The translations under genes were made by a program, and so were the position numbers. Under the pieces are notes generated by a model, which was given only the letters and a program-made list of their open reading frames with translations, was not told the origin of the DNA and searched no databases. DNA of 64,000 nucleotides, from positions 3,178,001 to 3,242,000 of the forward strand of contig NZ_JAHTBK010000001.1 in assembly GCF_020177575.1 (NCBI RefSeq), read 5' to 3'. Positions 35,307-44,750 of the stretch are shown here, piece after piece; the stretch's first letter is position 1; each line of letters starts with the position of its first letter. The DNA is from Hasllibacter sp. MH4015 (GTDB lineage Bacteria > Pseudomonadota > Alphaproteobacteria > Rhodobacterales > Rhodobacteraceae).

Positions 35307-36554
35307 TTACGGCACCGCAATCCGCTTCGCCTTGGGCACCAGCTTGTTGATCTGGCGCAGATGCTCCGGCAGGCAGACATTGGTGAAATCGTAATTCTCC
35401 ACCACATGGGCACGGGCCGCCGGGCCCAGATGGGCGTAGGTGCCGGGCCGCTCCAACACATCGACGACCTTCTGGGCCAGCATTTCCGGCTGGAAGAAAT
35501 CGGTCAGCAGCCCCGTCTTCCCGTGCTCGATCGCCTCGCGCACCGGGGGGACATCCGCGGCCACGATGGTCGCTCCCATGGACATGCTTTCCAGCAGGCT
35601 CCACGACAACACGAACGGCACGGTCAGGTAGATATGGCAGCGGCTGATCTGGATGATCCTCTGGTAATCCTCGAACGGGACCCGGCCCAGGAAATGCACG
35701 CGGGACCAATCTACCCGGTCGCCCACTTCCCGCTCCATCTCGGCCCTGTAACCACCTTCGGAGCCTGATTTCTTCCCGTAGGACACGTCCGATCCGCCGA
35801 TGATCAGCGCGCGTGCTTTGGGCCGTGCGGCAAGAATATGGGGCAACGCGCGCATGAAGACGTGGAAGCCGCGCGTCGGCTCCATATTGCGCGCCATGTA
35901 GGTGAAGATCTCATCCTCGCGCGTCACCGATCGGTTCAAACGGCCAAGCGGCACCTCAGCCTTCGGGTCCGGGATCAGCTTGTCGGTGCGGATGCCATCA
36001 TGTTTGACATAGATGTTCTCGCGAAAGGCTTCGGGAAACGTGTCGCGCTGCCACCGCGTGGGCGAATGGCCCTGGTCGACGGTCTGGATATTGGCGAAGT
36101 TGACCGCATTGCGCGCATGCATGGTGAAGGGCGCGTGGGGGCTGGCCGGGAATTCCGGGTCGAACCCGACCGATCCGCCCTGGGCCAGGAAGTAATACTC
36201 GAAATACCCGATGATCGGCACATCCGCCCAGACCTGCTTGAGGAAGGTCAATTCCCCCCACCCGACATGGCCAAGGATGATATCGGGCGTGAATCCATCC
36301 TTTTTCAGCTTTTCCGCCGCCAGGGCACAACCGAACCCGTTCCCCGTGCATTCCTCCCAATATTGGGTCAGGGCATAGGCATTCTTCGCCGGTTTGTGGT
36401 GCGAATTATACTGGACGACCCTTGCCCCCTCCAGCGGCGGCACGTCCTTGCGTTGGGTCAGGAAAACCAGGTCGTGCCCGCCTTGCGCTCGCAGCCAGGA
36501 GAACAATTCCCGATACTGACCGGGGAAGTTCTGGTGCACGAAAAGGATTTTCAT
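35307..36554 (-). CDS. Glycosyltransferase family 4 protein
   Basis: A 415-residue GT-B glycosyltransferase. The N-terminal Rossmann half begins MKILFVHQNFPGQYRELFSWL; the C-terminal donor-binding half has FTYMARNMEPTRGFHVFMRALP, ALIIGGSDVSYG and VPFVLSWSLLESMSMGATIVAADVPPVREAIEHG, the E-x7-E region that binds a nucleotide sugar. Acceptor and donor are unknown, but the context of UDP-sugar genes and a Wza-like protein suggests exopolysaccharide assembly. The longer upstream frame is spurious. It is convergent with the export gene. Confidence 0.9.
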   Translation of the reverse strand: MKILFVHQNFPGQYRELFSWLRAQGGHDLVFLTQRKDVPPLEGARVVQYNSHHKPAKNAYALTQYWEECTGNGFGCALAAEKLKKDGFTPDIILGHVGWGELTFLKQVWADVPIIGYFEYYFLAQGGSVGFDPEFPASPHAPFTMHARNAVNFANIQTVDQGHSPTRWQRDTFPEAFRENIYVKHDGIRTDKLIPDPKAEVPLGRLNRSVTREDEIFTYMARNMEPTRGFHVFMRALPHILAARPKARALIIGGSDVSYGKKSGSEGGYRAEMEREVGDRVDWSRVHFLGRVPFEDYQRIIQISRCHIYLTVPFVLSWSLLESMSMGATIVAADVPPVREAIEHGKTGLLTDFFQPEMLAQKVVDVLERPGTYAHLGPAARAHVVENYDFTNVCLPEHLRQINKLVPKAKRIAVP

Positions 36555-36639
36555 CGGTCGCAGCCTGCAATTCTTGCTTTGGGTCAGATGTCCCAATCCC
36601 ATGCGGCAGACGCAAGGCAGAACTGCGGCCAGATGGGGG

Positions 36640-36670
36640 TTTGGTGTTGCCCCGACCCGTCCTATATGAA
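36640..36670 (+). promoter_or_regulatory. Candidate RpoH (heat-shock) promoter of hslO
   Basis: TTTG at 36640-36643, a 17-bp spacer, then CCTATATGAA at 36661-36670, 36 bp before the hslO ATG. The alphaproteobacterial RpoH consensus recalled from the literature is CTTG, 17-18 bp, CYTATNTNNG; only the first and last positions differ. Hsp33 genes are commonly heat-induced, which supports the reading. Confidence 0.5.
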
Positions 36671-36705
36671 ATCGACTTCCCAATTGATTAAAGGGGGATC
36701 ACCCC

Positions 36706-37707
36706 ATGACCCTGACCGCAAAAATTGCGTGGGACGACACCGTTTTGCCGTTCCAGCTGGACCGCTCCGACATAAGGGGCCGCGTGGCGCGGCTCGACAC
36801 GACGTTGGACCGCATCCTCGCCCAACACGATTACCCCGCCCCGGTGGAGGCGATGGTGGCCGAAATGGCGCTTCTGACGGCGCTGATCGGGCAAACGATC
36901 AAGCTGCGGTGGAAACTGTCCCTGCAAGTGCGCAGCGACGGACCGATCCGCCTGATCGCCACGGATTTCCTTGCCCCCGAGGCGGAGGGGGAGCCTGCGC
37001 GCATTCGCGCCTATGCCTCCTTCGATGAGGAGCGTCTGGACGTCGCGGCCCCCGCCTTCCCGCAGCTTGGGAAAGGCTATTTCGCGATCCTGATCGACCA
37101 GGGCCCGGACATGACACCGTATCAGGGGATTACACCCTTGGCCGGCGGGTCTCTCGCCTCCTGTGCGGAAGCGTATTTTGCACAATCCGAGCAGCTTCCG
37201 ACCTCCTTCTCGCTCAGCTATGGCGAGGCGCGCGAACCGGGGCAGGACGCCACGTGGCGCGCGGGCGGCGTGATGCTCCAGATCATGCCGGATTCCGCGC
37301 TTGAGGCACAGGGCGGCGGCACCGGTGATGACGGGCTTCTGACGGCGGATGATCTGGTCGACGAGGATGCGAGCGAGGATTGGAACCGCGCCAACATCCT
37401 TCTGGATACGGCGGACGAGATGGAGCTGATCGGACCCCACGTCGCCCCCACAGATCTGCTGGTGCGCCTCTTCCATGAGGAGGAGCCGCGTGTCTTCGAT
37501 GCGCAGCCCGTGACCTTCGGGTGTACCTGTTCGGAGGATCGCGTGCGGCAAAGCCTGTCGATCTACTCGGCCAAGGACATTGCACACATGACCACGGATG
37601 CAGGTGATGTGACCGCCGACTGCCAGTTCTGCGGCGCCCATTACGTGTTCGATCCCCTGACCCTGGGCTTCGAAGCGGAGAAAGATGTCGATGGGACGCC
37701 CCGTTGA
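36706..37707 (+). CDS. hslO: Redox-regulated chaperone Hsp33 (HslO)
   Basis: A 333-residue holdase activated by oxidation. The zinc switch is Cys273 and Cys275 (FGCTCSEDR) with Cys306 and Cys309 (CQFCGAHY), the CxC and CxxC pair that forms disulfides and unfolds on oxidative stress. The N-terminal domain shows RLDTTLDRILAQHDYP and VAEMALLTALIGQTIKLRWK. The linker (about 220-265) is acidic and a little long. It has an RpoH-like promoter. It overlaps the CoA-pyrophosphatase gene by 23 bp. Confidence 0.95.
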   Translation: MTLTAKIAWDDTVLPFQLDRSDIRGRVARLDTTLDRILAQHDYPAPVEAMVAEMALLTALIGQTIKLRWKLSLQVRSDGPIRLIATDFLAPEAEGEPARIRAYASFDEERLDVAAPAFPQLGKGYFAILIDQGPDMTPYQGITPLAGGSLASCAEAYFAQSEQLPTSFSLSYGEAREPGQDATWRAGGVMLQIMPDSALEAQGGGTGDDGLLTADDLVDEDASEDWNRANILLDTADEMELIGPHVAPTDLLVRLFHEEEPRVFDAQPVTFGCTCSEDRVRQSLSIYSAKDIAHMTTDAGDVTADCQFCGAHYVFDPLTLGFEAEKDVDGTPR

Positions 37708-38278
37708 TCTGAAAACCCTTATGGCCGCGCTGGAGGTTCGCCCGGCGCGGCCATCGTCGGATTACGACCTCAACCCGGGCGTTGTCCTGCCCGAGGGGCG
37801 CAAACTTCGCCCCGCCGCGGTGCTGATCGGTGTTTTGGGCGATGACGTTATCCTGACAAAACGCGCCTCCACCCTCAAACACCATCCTGGCCAGATCGCC
37901 TTTCCCGGCGGCAAGCTTGATGGGGACGAAACGCCGGTAGAGGCCGCCTTGCGCGAAGCCCATGAAGAGATCGGGCTGGACCCCGAAAATGTCTCTATCC
38001 TGGCTGAATTACCCCCGCACGAGACGGTGACGGGCTATTCCGTGACCCCTGTGCTGGCCCGGATCGAGGCGGATTTTGATCCCCTCCCAGAGGCCGGCGA
38101 AGTGGCGGAAGTCTTCCGCGTCCCGCTCGCCTTCGTCATGGAGCCCTCAAACTTCGCGGTGGAGGGCCGACGTTGGCGCGGGATGCGCCGCGAATACTAT
38201 GTCGTGCCATACGGCCCCTATTACATCTGGGGTGCCACGGCACGGATGCTCAAATCCCTCGCGGACAGGGCGGCGTGA
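37685..38278 (+). CDS. NUDIX CoA pyrophosphatase-like hydrolase
   Basis: A 197-residue NUDIX enzyme. VILTKRASTLKHHPGQIAFPGG is the motif of the CoA pyrophosphatase subgroup just ahead of the NUDIX box GGKLDGDETPVEAALREAHEEIG (about 76-98), which would cleave CoA or its derivatives to 3',5'-ADP and phosphopantetheine. A second in-frame ATG lies 6 bases downstream. It overlaps hslO and its stop overlaps the CCA transferase start (TGATG), so hslO, this gene and cca are co-transcribed. Confidence 0.9.
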   Translation: MSMGRPVDLKTLMAALEVRPARPSSDYDLNPGVVLPEGRKLRPAAVLIGVLGDDVILTKRASTLKHHPGQIAFPGGKLDGDETPVEAALREAHEEIGLDPENVSILAELPPHETVTGYSVTPVLARIEADFDPLPEAGEVAEVFRVPLAFVMEPSNFAVEGRRWRGMRREYYVVPYGPYYIWGATARMLKSLADRAA

Positions 38279-39399
38279 TGCGGCTTTCTGCGGATTGGCT
38301 CACCCATCCCGGCACCGTCGCGGTATTCGATGCGCTTTGTGATCACAGGGCGTGGTTCGTTGGCGGGTGCGTGCGCGACGGCCTTCTGGGGCGCGCGGTC
38401 GATGACATCGACATCTGCACCGATGCGCACCCGCACGATGTGATCACATCGGTGGAGGCCGCATCGCTGAAAGTCGTCCCGACGGGCATCGACCACGGCA
38501 CGGTCACCGTGATCGCCCACGACAAATCGTTCGAAATTACGACCCTGCGCCGCGACATAGAGACGGATGGCCGCCACGCACAGGTCGCCTTTTCCACCGA
38601 CATTGCGGAGGATGCGGCAAGACGCGATTTCACCATCAACGCGCTCTACGCCACGCGTGAAGGCGACATTCTCGATCCCAACGGCACCGGCCTTCCCGAC
38701 CTCTCCACCCGCCGCGTCCGTTTCATTGGCGATCCCGATGCGCGCATCACCGAAGATTACCTCCGCATCCTGCGTTTCTTCCGGTTTCATGCCTGGTATG
38801 CAGACCCCGCCCACGGCATGGATGCCGACGCGCTCGCCGCCTGTGCCGCCAACCTCCAGGGCCTCCCGCGCCTGTCGAAGGAACGGATCGGCACCGAACT
38901 CCTGAAACTCCTCCGCGCGCCCGATCCCGCGCCCGCAATCGCCGCAATGGATCAAACTGGTGTGCTCACCACGATCCTGCCCGGCGCGTCGTCGCGGATG
39001 CTGACGATCCTCAGCGGCTATACCGCATCCCCCCTCGCGCGGCTCGCCAGCCTCGGCGGGGCGGAGGTCGCGGACAACCTCCGCCTCTCGAAGGCTGACG
39101 CCAAAACCGTCGCGCTCTACCGCGCGGAGATCGGCACCACCACGCAACCCGGCGCGCTTGCTTATCACCACGGCGCGGATGCCGCGTCCGACATCATCGC
39201 CCTGCGCGCCGCCGCACAGGAGATGCCCCTGCCCGATGTCCGCGACGCCATCACCAAAGGCGCTGCTGCGACATTCCCCGTCAAAGCTGCCGATCTTCCG
39301 CACCTCAGCGGGCCCGCCCTGGGCCAGCACCTCCGCGCGCTGGAATCGCGCTGGATCGACAGCGATTTCACCCTGACCAAGGCGGAGCTTCTGTCCTGA
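38278..39399 (+). CDS. CCA tRNA nucleotidyltransferase / poly(A) polymerase family
   Basis: A 373-residue class II nucleotidyltransferase that adds or repairs the 3' CCA of tRNA. The catalytic head is WFVGGCVRDGLLGRAVDDIDICTDA, with the DxD metal-binding Asp residues. The DARRDFTINALY-like AARRDFTINALYATREG motif and the tail motif DARITEDYLRILRFFRFHAWY are family hallmarks. The C-terminal region diverges from the E. coli HD version. It overlaps the NUDIX stop by one base and is 1 bp ahead of the LysE gene. Confidence 0.9.
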   Translation: MRLSADWLTHPGTVAVFDALCDHRAWFVGGCVRDGLLGRAVDDIDICTDAHPHDVITSVEAASLKVVPTGIDHGTVTVIAHDKSFEITTLRRDIETDGRHAQVAFSTDIAEDAARRDFTINALYATREGDILDPNGTGLPDLSTRRVRFIGDPDARITEDYLRILRFFRFHAWYADPAHGMDADALAACAANLQGLPRLSKERIGTELLKLLRAPDPAPAIAAMDQTGVLTTILPGASSRMLTILSGYTASPLARLASLGGAEVADNLRLSKADAKTVALYRAEIGTTTQPGALAYHHGADAASDIIALRAAAQEMPLPDVRDAITKGAAATFPVKAADLPHLSGPALGQHLRALESRWIDSDFTLTKAELLS

Positions 39400-39400
39400 T

Positions 39401-39976
39401 ATGGACCCGCTATTCGCCTTCGTCTTTGTCGGCCTCTTCTCCCCCGGTCCCAACGTGATCCTCCTGACGGCCTCGGGCGCGCGGTTCGGGTTTGCCCGCA
39501 CCCTGCCCCATGTCCTTGGCGTCGCCCTTGGCGTCGGCATCACCGCAGGGCTTACCGGGTTCGGCATCGGCGCGCTCCTCGCCGCCGCCCCGGGCCTGAC
39601 CCATTTGCTCAAGATCGTCGCTGCGGCCTGGATCCTGTGGATGGCGTGGACGCTCTGGCGCTCCTCCGCTGCCGACGCAAAGGACACCGATGCGCCTTGG
39701 GGCATCGGCAAGGCCGCGCTCTTTCAATGGATCAATCCCAAGGTCTGGGCCATCGCCATCGCTGCTGCTTCGGGCTTTCCCGGCGGCCTTTCGCCTGCGG
39801 GCGAAGCCCTTCGCCTCGGGGCGACATTCTCGACCATCAACCTCGGCGTCTGCCTGTTCTGGAGCTTCGCCGGCAGCCTCCTCGCTCTCCTGTTGACGAC
39901 CCCGCGCGCCTGGACCGTCTTCGCACGTATCATGGCAACCGGCCTCGCCGCTTCCGCTATCATGGTCTTTCTCTGA
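39401..39976 (+). CDS. LysE-family amino acid exporter
   Basis: A 191-residue membrane protein with about six helices. VFVGLFSPGPNVILLTASGARFGF is the LysE/RhtB start with the conserved SPGPN motif. Substrate is unknown; members export lysine, homoserine, threonine or other amino acids. The ATG at 39401 is one base after the CCA transferase stop, so it is read from the same transcript. The ABC exporter pair follows after 38 bp. Confidence 0.88.
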   Translation: MDPLFAFVFVGLFSPGPNVILLTASGARFGFARTLPHVLGVALGVGITAGLTGFGIGALLAAAPGLTHLLKIVAAAWILWMAWTLWRSSAADAKDTDAPWGIGKAALFQWINPKVWAIAIAAASGFPGGLSPAGEALRLGATFSTINLGVCLFWSFAGSLLALLLTTPRAWTVFARIMATGLAASAIMVFL

Positions 39977-40014
39977 ACCACGCGCTATATCTCCCGTCTG
40001 GCACGGGAAATGTC

Positions 40015-41871
40015 ATGTTTCGCAAATTCGAAAATCTGGTCGATCCCTATACCGAATACCCGGAACAGGATCAGCCTCCACGCCGTCTATGGCCGTTCCT
40101 TTGGGACTATTCGCAGCCGTTCAAGGGCCTCTTCGCCGTGACTGCCGTGATGTCCGTTGTCGTGGCCGCAGTCGAGATCGGGTTGATCTGGTACATGGGC
40201 CGCGTCGTGGATTTGCTGAGCGGTGGGGAACCCGCCCGCGTTCTGGCTGACTACGGGATGGAGCTTTTTCTGGCCGCCGCCTTCATCCTGCTCCTGCGTC
40301 CGGCATTGCAGGCGTTCGACGTGGCGCTCCTCAACAATGGCATCTTGCCGCAATTCGGCGCGCTGGCGCGTTGGCGTGGCCACAAGCAGGTGCTGCGCCA
40401 ATCCGTCGGCTTTTTCGAAAATGACTTCGCCGGCCGGATCGCCAACCGCATCATGCAGACCCCCCGTTCGGCGGGGGAGGTGGTGTTTCAATTCTTCGAC
40501 GCGATCACCTTCGCGCTTGCCTACCTTGTCGGCGCGGCGATCCTTTTGCTTCAGGCCGACGCGCGGCTGCTCCTGCCTCTGCTGGCATGGTTCGCGCTTT
40601 ACGCGCTGCTGCTGCGCTGGACGATGGCCCGTGTCGGCCCCGCATCCAAGGCCGCCTCCGATGCGCGGTCCGAACTGACGGGTCGGATCGTCGACAGCTA
40701 CACCAACATCCATTCCGTCAAGATGTTCGCCCATCACGAGATGGAGCTTGCCTACGCCAAGGACGGCGTCGAAAACACCCGCACGACCATCGCGCGCGAA
40801 ATGCGCATCTTCACGATGATGGACATCATGTTGGTCTCGCTCAACGGGCTGCTGATCGTGGCTGTCGTCGGTTGGGCGATCCTGCTTTGGTCGCAGGGCG
40901 CGGCCTCCGTCGGGGTGGTCGCCGCCGCCACCGCGCTGACCCTGCGGCTCAACGCGATGACCGGCTGGATCATGTGGGCGCTGTCGACCTTTTTCCGCGA
41001 ACTGGGCGTCGTGGCCGAAGGGATGGAGACGATTACGGAACCGGTACAGTTGACCGACGCACCCGACGCGCAACCCCTGCACTTCACGGCGGGTGAGATC
41101 ACGTTCGACGGCGTCTCTCACCATTACGGGCGCGGCTCGGGCGGTATTGACGGCCTCAACCTCACGATCAAACCGGGCGAGAAGGTCGGCCTTGTCGGCC
41201 GCTCCGGCGCGGGCAAATCGACCCTCGTGAAACTCCTGTTGCGGTTCTACGACGCGGAGGCGGGTCGCATCCTGATCGACGGGCAAAACATCGCGGACGT
41301 CACGCAAGACAGTCTGCGCCAGCAGATCGGAATGGTGCAGCAGGACTCGTCTCTGTTGCACCGCTCGGTGCGCGACAACATCCTCTACGGCCGCCCCGAC
41401 GCGACCGAGGCGCAGATGCTGGCCGCCGCGCGCCGGGCCGAAGCCCATGATTTCATCCTCGATCTGGAGGATCCCCAGGGCCGCAAAGGCTACGACGCCC
41501 ACGTGGGTGAGCGGGGTGTGAAATTGTCCGGCGGGCAACGGCAGCGCGTGACCCTCGCTCGCGTGATCCTGAAAGACGCGCCGATCCTCGTTCTGGATGA
41601 GGCGACGTCGGCCTTGGATTCCGAAGTCGAGGCTCAGATCCAGAACACGCTCTACGGCGTGATGGAGGGTAAGAGCGTCATCGCCATCGCCCATCGCCTC
41701 AGCACCATCGCCCGGATGGATCGGATCGTGGTTATAGACGACGGTCGCATCGTCGAAGATGGCACCCACAACGCGCTTCTGGCCCAAAACGGGCTCTACG
41801 CGAGCTTCTGGGCACGCCAATCCGGCGGCTTCATCGGCTTCGAGCCGAATTCAGAGGAGGCGGCGGAATGA
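40015..41871 (+). CDS. ABC half-transporter, MsbA-type exporter, first of pair
   Basis: A 618-residue fusion of a six-helix membrane domain (about 30-330) and an ATPase domain. Walker A GRSGAGKST is near residue 395, the LSGGQRQR signature near 503 and ILVLDEATSALD near 525; the H-loop AIAHRLSTIARM follows. Heterodimers of two such halves flip lipids or export drugs or peptides. The second half lies directly downstream with a 4-base ATGA overlap. The ATG at 40015 gives the normal soluble N-terminus; the frame upstream overlaps the LysE gene and is spurious. Confidence 0.93.
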   Translation: MFRKFENLVDPYTEYPEQDQPPRRLWPFLWDYSQPFKGLFAVTAVMSVVVAAVEIGLIWYMGRVVDLLSGGEPARVLADYGMELFLAAAFILLLRPALQAFDVALLNNGILPQFGALARWRGHKQVLRQSVGFFENDFAGRIANRIMQTPRSAGEVVFQFFDAITFALAYLVGAAILLLQADARLLLPLLAWFALYALLLRWTMARVGPASKAASDARSELTGRIVDSYTNIHSVKMFAHHEMELAYAKDGVENTRTTIAREMRIFTMMDIMLVSLNGLLIVAVVGWAILLWSQGAASVGVVAAATALTLRLNAMTGWIMWALSTFFRELGVVAEGMETITEPVQLTDAPDAQPLHFTAGEITFDGVSHHYGRGSGGIDGLNLTIKPGEKVGLVGRSGAGKSTLVKLLLRFYDAEAGRILIDGQNIADVTQDSLRQQIGMVQQDSSLLHRSVRDNILYGRPDATEAQMLAAARRAEAHDFILDLEDPQGRKGYDAHVGERGVKLSGGQRQRVTLARVILKDAPILVLDEATSALDSEVEAQIQNTLYGVMEGKSVIAIAHRLSTIARMDRIVVIDDGRIVEDGTHNALLAQNGLYASFWARQSGGFIGFEPNSEEAAE

Positions 41872-43727
41872 GCTGGATCAAGCGGGCGGGCATTTGGCTC
41901 GGCACACTTATCCCGCCGTTCGCCCCGTCCGACGGCCCGCCGCCGCAAACGCTCTGGGCGTTTATCCAATGGTGTCTTTCTGGCGCGTGGCCCATGATCC
42001 TCCTGGCCGCCGCATTTTCGGGAATGGCCGGATTGATGGAGGTCGCTTCCGCCTGGTTTCTGGGCGTGATGATCGACAGCACCACGGGCGACAGTGCCAA
42101 TTACCTGGCCGAAAACGCCCTGTTGATCGCAGCCTATATCGGCTTCTACATCCTTATCCGCCCACTCTTCTTCGGACTGTCCGCCGCGTTTTCCGGCATC
42201 GTCTTGCCGCCGAACCTCGCGCCGCTGATCCAGTCTCGGCTGCACCGCTGGACCCTGGGCCATGACGTGACATTCTTCGACAACGATTTCGCCGGCCGCA
42301 TCGCCCAGAAACAGGCGCAATCGGCCACCGCCCTCGTCAATATCGTGCAGGAGGTCATCTCCGCCGCTGTCTATGCCGTTATTACCATCCTCGGCACTAT
42401 CGGCCTTCTGGTCGCAATAGATTGGCGCATCGCGGTGCTGCTGGTGGTCTGGATGTGCGTCTATTTCGCCCTGATCCGATGGTATCTGCCGCGCATCCGC
42501 ATCCGCGCCAAGGCCCGCGCCGCCGCGCGCGCGAACGTGACGGGGCAGGTCGTGGATACGATCACCAACATCAAGACGGTCAAGCTGTTCGGCCATACGG
42601 ATCACGAGGATACCGCCGCCATCGACGCGATGTCCGGCTATCGCGATGCGGCGTTGCACTTCGGCTATCTCTCCACCTCCTTCCGGTTCGTGCTGATGGC
42701 GGTTGCGGGCCTTCTGCCGGTGCTTCTGGTCATCAGCGCGGTGATGCTCTGGCGCACCGGCGCGGTCACGCCCGGCGACATCGCCGCCATCGGCGCAATC
42801 TCCATGCGCATCAGCCAGATGACCGGCTGGGTAAGCTTCACGCTGATGGGCATCTATTCCAATGTGGGGGAGCTTGAGGATGGAATGCGCACCCTTACCC
42901 CGGCCCACGGCCTGACCGACGCGCCCGACGCCGCCGCCCTCCCGCGGCTCAGGGGTCGGGTGGAATTCGACGGGGTCAGCTTTGCCTATGGCCAGCGAAC
43001 GGGCGGCGTAGATGGCATCAATCTCGTGGTGGCGCCGGGCCAGAAACTTGGCGTTGTGGGCGCGTCGGGCGCGGGTAAATCGACCCTCGTGAACCTCTTG
43101 ATGCGGCTCTACGACGCCGAACAGGGTCATATCCTGATCGACGGGCAGGACATCAGCACCGTCACCCAAGACAGCCTCCGCCAGCAGATCGCCATGGTCA
43201 CGCAGGAAACCGCGATGTTCAATCGCACCGCCCGCGACAACATCCTCTATGGCCGTCCCGACGCGACGGAGGCCGAGGTCATTGACGCCGCCAAGCGCGC
43301 CGAGGCGCATGATTTCATCCTCAATCTGGAAGACTTCAAAGGTCGCACCGGCTATGACGCCTTCCTCGGCGAACGCGGCGTGAAGCTGTCCGGTGGTCAA
43401 CGCCAACGCATCGCGCTTGCCCGCGCCTTCCTCAAGGACGCGCCTGTGCTTGTTCTGGACGAAGCGACCTCCGCCCTCGACAGCGAGGTTGAGGCCGCCA
43501 TCCAATCCACCCTCGCCTCGGTGATGGAGGGCAAGACAACCATCGCCATCGCCCACCGCTTGTCCACGCTCAGCGCCATGGACCGCATCATCGTGCTGGA
43601 TCAGGGCCGCATCGTGGAGGACGGCACCCACGCCGACCTGCTTGCGCGCGACGGCCTCTACGCCCGCTACTGGACCCGCCAATCCGGCGGCTTCATCGGC
43701 ACCGATGACGTGGCCGCCGCGGAATGA
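41868..43727 (+). CDS. ABC half-transporter, MsbA-type exporter, second of pair
   Basis: A 619-residue partner of the preceding gene, similar in layout. Walker A GASGAGKST is near 397, LSGGQRQR near 505 and VLVLDEATSALD near 527, so both ATPase sites look intact. The membrane domain is preceded by a short hydrophilic N-terminus. Its start overlaps the first half's stop (ATGA), a strong sign that the two form a heterodimer. The substrate is unknown. Confidence 0.93.
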   Translation: MSWIKRAGIWLGTLIPPFAPSDGPPPQTLWAFIQWCLSGAWPMILLAAAFSGMAGLMEVASAWFLGVMIDSTTGDSANYLAENALLIAAYIGFYILIRPLFFGLSAAFSGIVLPPNLAPLIQSRLHRWTLGHDVTFFDNDFAGRIAQKQAQSATALVNIVQEVISAAVYAVITILGTIGLLVAIDWRIAVLLVVWMCVYFALIRWYLPRIRIRAKARAAARANVTGQVVDTITNIKTVKLFGHTDHEDTAAIDAMSGYRDAALHFGYLSTSFRFVLMAVAGLLPVLLVISAVMLWRTGAVTPGDIAAIGAISMRISQMTGWVSFTLMGIYSNVGELEDGMRTLTPAHGLTDAPDAAALPRLRGRVEFDGVSFAYGQRTGGVDGINLVVAPGQKLGVVGASGAGKSTLVNLLMRLYDAEQGHILIDGQDISTVTQDSLRQQIAMVTQETAMFNRTARDNILYGRPDATEAEVIDAAKRAEAHDFILNLEDFKGRTGYDAFLGERGVKLSGGQRQRIALARAFLKDAPVLVLDEATSALDSEVEAAIQSTLASVMEGKTTIAIAHRLSTLSAMDRIIVLDQGRIVEDGTHADLLARDGLYARYWTRQSGGFIGTDDVAAAE

Positions 43728-43767
43728 ACAATGCAACCGCGCTCAAGTCGCCGAAGGCATAAGCGCA

Positions 43768-44271
43768 ATGAAGCGGGTGATGATCATCGGCCAACCCGGA
43801 TCCGGCAAATCCACCCTTGCCCGTCTGCTGGGTCAGAAAACCGGCCTGCCCGTCCATCACATCGACCAGATCCACTGGATGTCCGGCTGGAACGAGCGCC
43901 CGAAGCCCGAGAAGATCGCAATGGCGCTGGAGGTGCAGGAAAGCGATGCGTGGATCCTCGAAGGGGGACTCGCCGCCACCAAAGATCACCGTCTCGCGCG
44001 CTGCGACACCCTCATCAACCTCGACTTTCAGCTTCCCCTGCGTGCTTGGCGCGTGGCCAAGCGCACGCTTCTGCACTACGGCAAGACCCGCCCTGACTTG
44101 CCCGATAATTGCCCCGAACGGTTCAGCCTCGAGTTCTGGACCTGGATTTGGGAGACGCGGCAAACGGGCCGGCACGCCAACCTCCGTTGGATGGCTGAGG
44201 CCGGGCCGAATGTCACCGTCCATCACCTCCGCAACCCCGCCCAGGTACGCCGGTTCCTCCAAACCGTATAG
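43768..44271 (+). CDS. P-loop nucleotide kinase (adenylate kinase-like / FlaR-type)
   Basis: A 167-residue kinase-like protein. Walker A is IGQPGSGKSTLARLLGQK at about 6-23; VHHIDQIHWMSGW and the conserved R-x-x-W-region (LRAWRVAKRTL) resemble the DNA-topology-modulation FlaR type of adenylate-kinase-like ATPases. Its exact substrate is unknown. The ATG at 43768 lies 40 bp after the ABC stop. Confidence 0.8.
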   Translation: MKRVMIIGQPGSGKSTLARLLGQKTGLPVHHIDQIHWMSGWNERPKPEKIAMALEVQESDAWILEGGLAATKDHRLARCDTLINLDFQLPLRAWRVAKRTLLHYGKTRPDLPDNCPERFSLEFWTWIWETRQTGRHANLRWMAEAGPNVTVHHLRNPAQVRRFLQTV

Positions 44272-44327
44272 CCGTCCGGGCTCCGACTGCCTTGCCCCGG
44301 GCGCGCGAATGCCGCAATCCTCCCGCC

Positions 44328-44750
44328 ATGGATCTTGAAACCGTTTCTGCAGAGGATTTTGGCCGCTCCCTCACCGGTGTCGGCCTCAACCTGTTGACCC
44401 GCGATGTCCGTGCGCTGGCCGCCTTCCTGACCGGGACCTTCGGCCTCACCGCCCATCGCCTGTCCGACGATTTCGCCATCATCCGCCATGGCGAAACGCT
44501 CATCCAGCTTCACGCGGACGGCACGTACCACTCCAACCCACTGCCCCAATTGATCCCGGAAAATCCGCCCCGCGGCGGGGGTGTGCAAGTCTACCTCTTC
44601 GGCATCGACCCCGACGAAAGCGCGCGTCGCGCCGAAGCCCTCGACCATACGATCATCGAGCCACCCGCCGACAAGCCCCACGGCCTGCGGGAGGCGACGA
44701 TCCTCAGCCCCGAAGGCTACGCCTTCTCGCCCGCGATCCCCCATGGCTGA
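44328..44750 (+). CDS. VOC (glyoxalase/bleomycin resistance) family protein
   Basis: A 140-residue protein of the vicinal oxygen chelate fold. GVGLNLLTRDVRALAAFLTGTFGL and the paired beta-alpha-beta-beta-beta units are typical, but metal-binding residues cannot be placed with certainty. Its stop overlaps the RNA methyltransferase start by 8 bases, so the two are co-expressed. Function unknown. Confidence 0.78.
   Translation: MDLETVSAEDFGRSLTGVGLNLLTRDVRALAAFLTGTFGLTAHRLSDDFAIIRHGETLIQLHADGTYHSNPLPQLIPENPPRGGGVQVYLFGIDPDESARRAEALDHTIIEPPADKPHGLREATILSPEGYAFSPAIPHG

Noticed and set aside
41796-43736. About 650-codon open frame antisense to the second ABC half-transporter
   Set aside because: The sense strand has intact Walker A, signature and Walker B motifs. 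The antisense protein is low-complexity His/Arg/Gly-rich.
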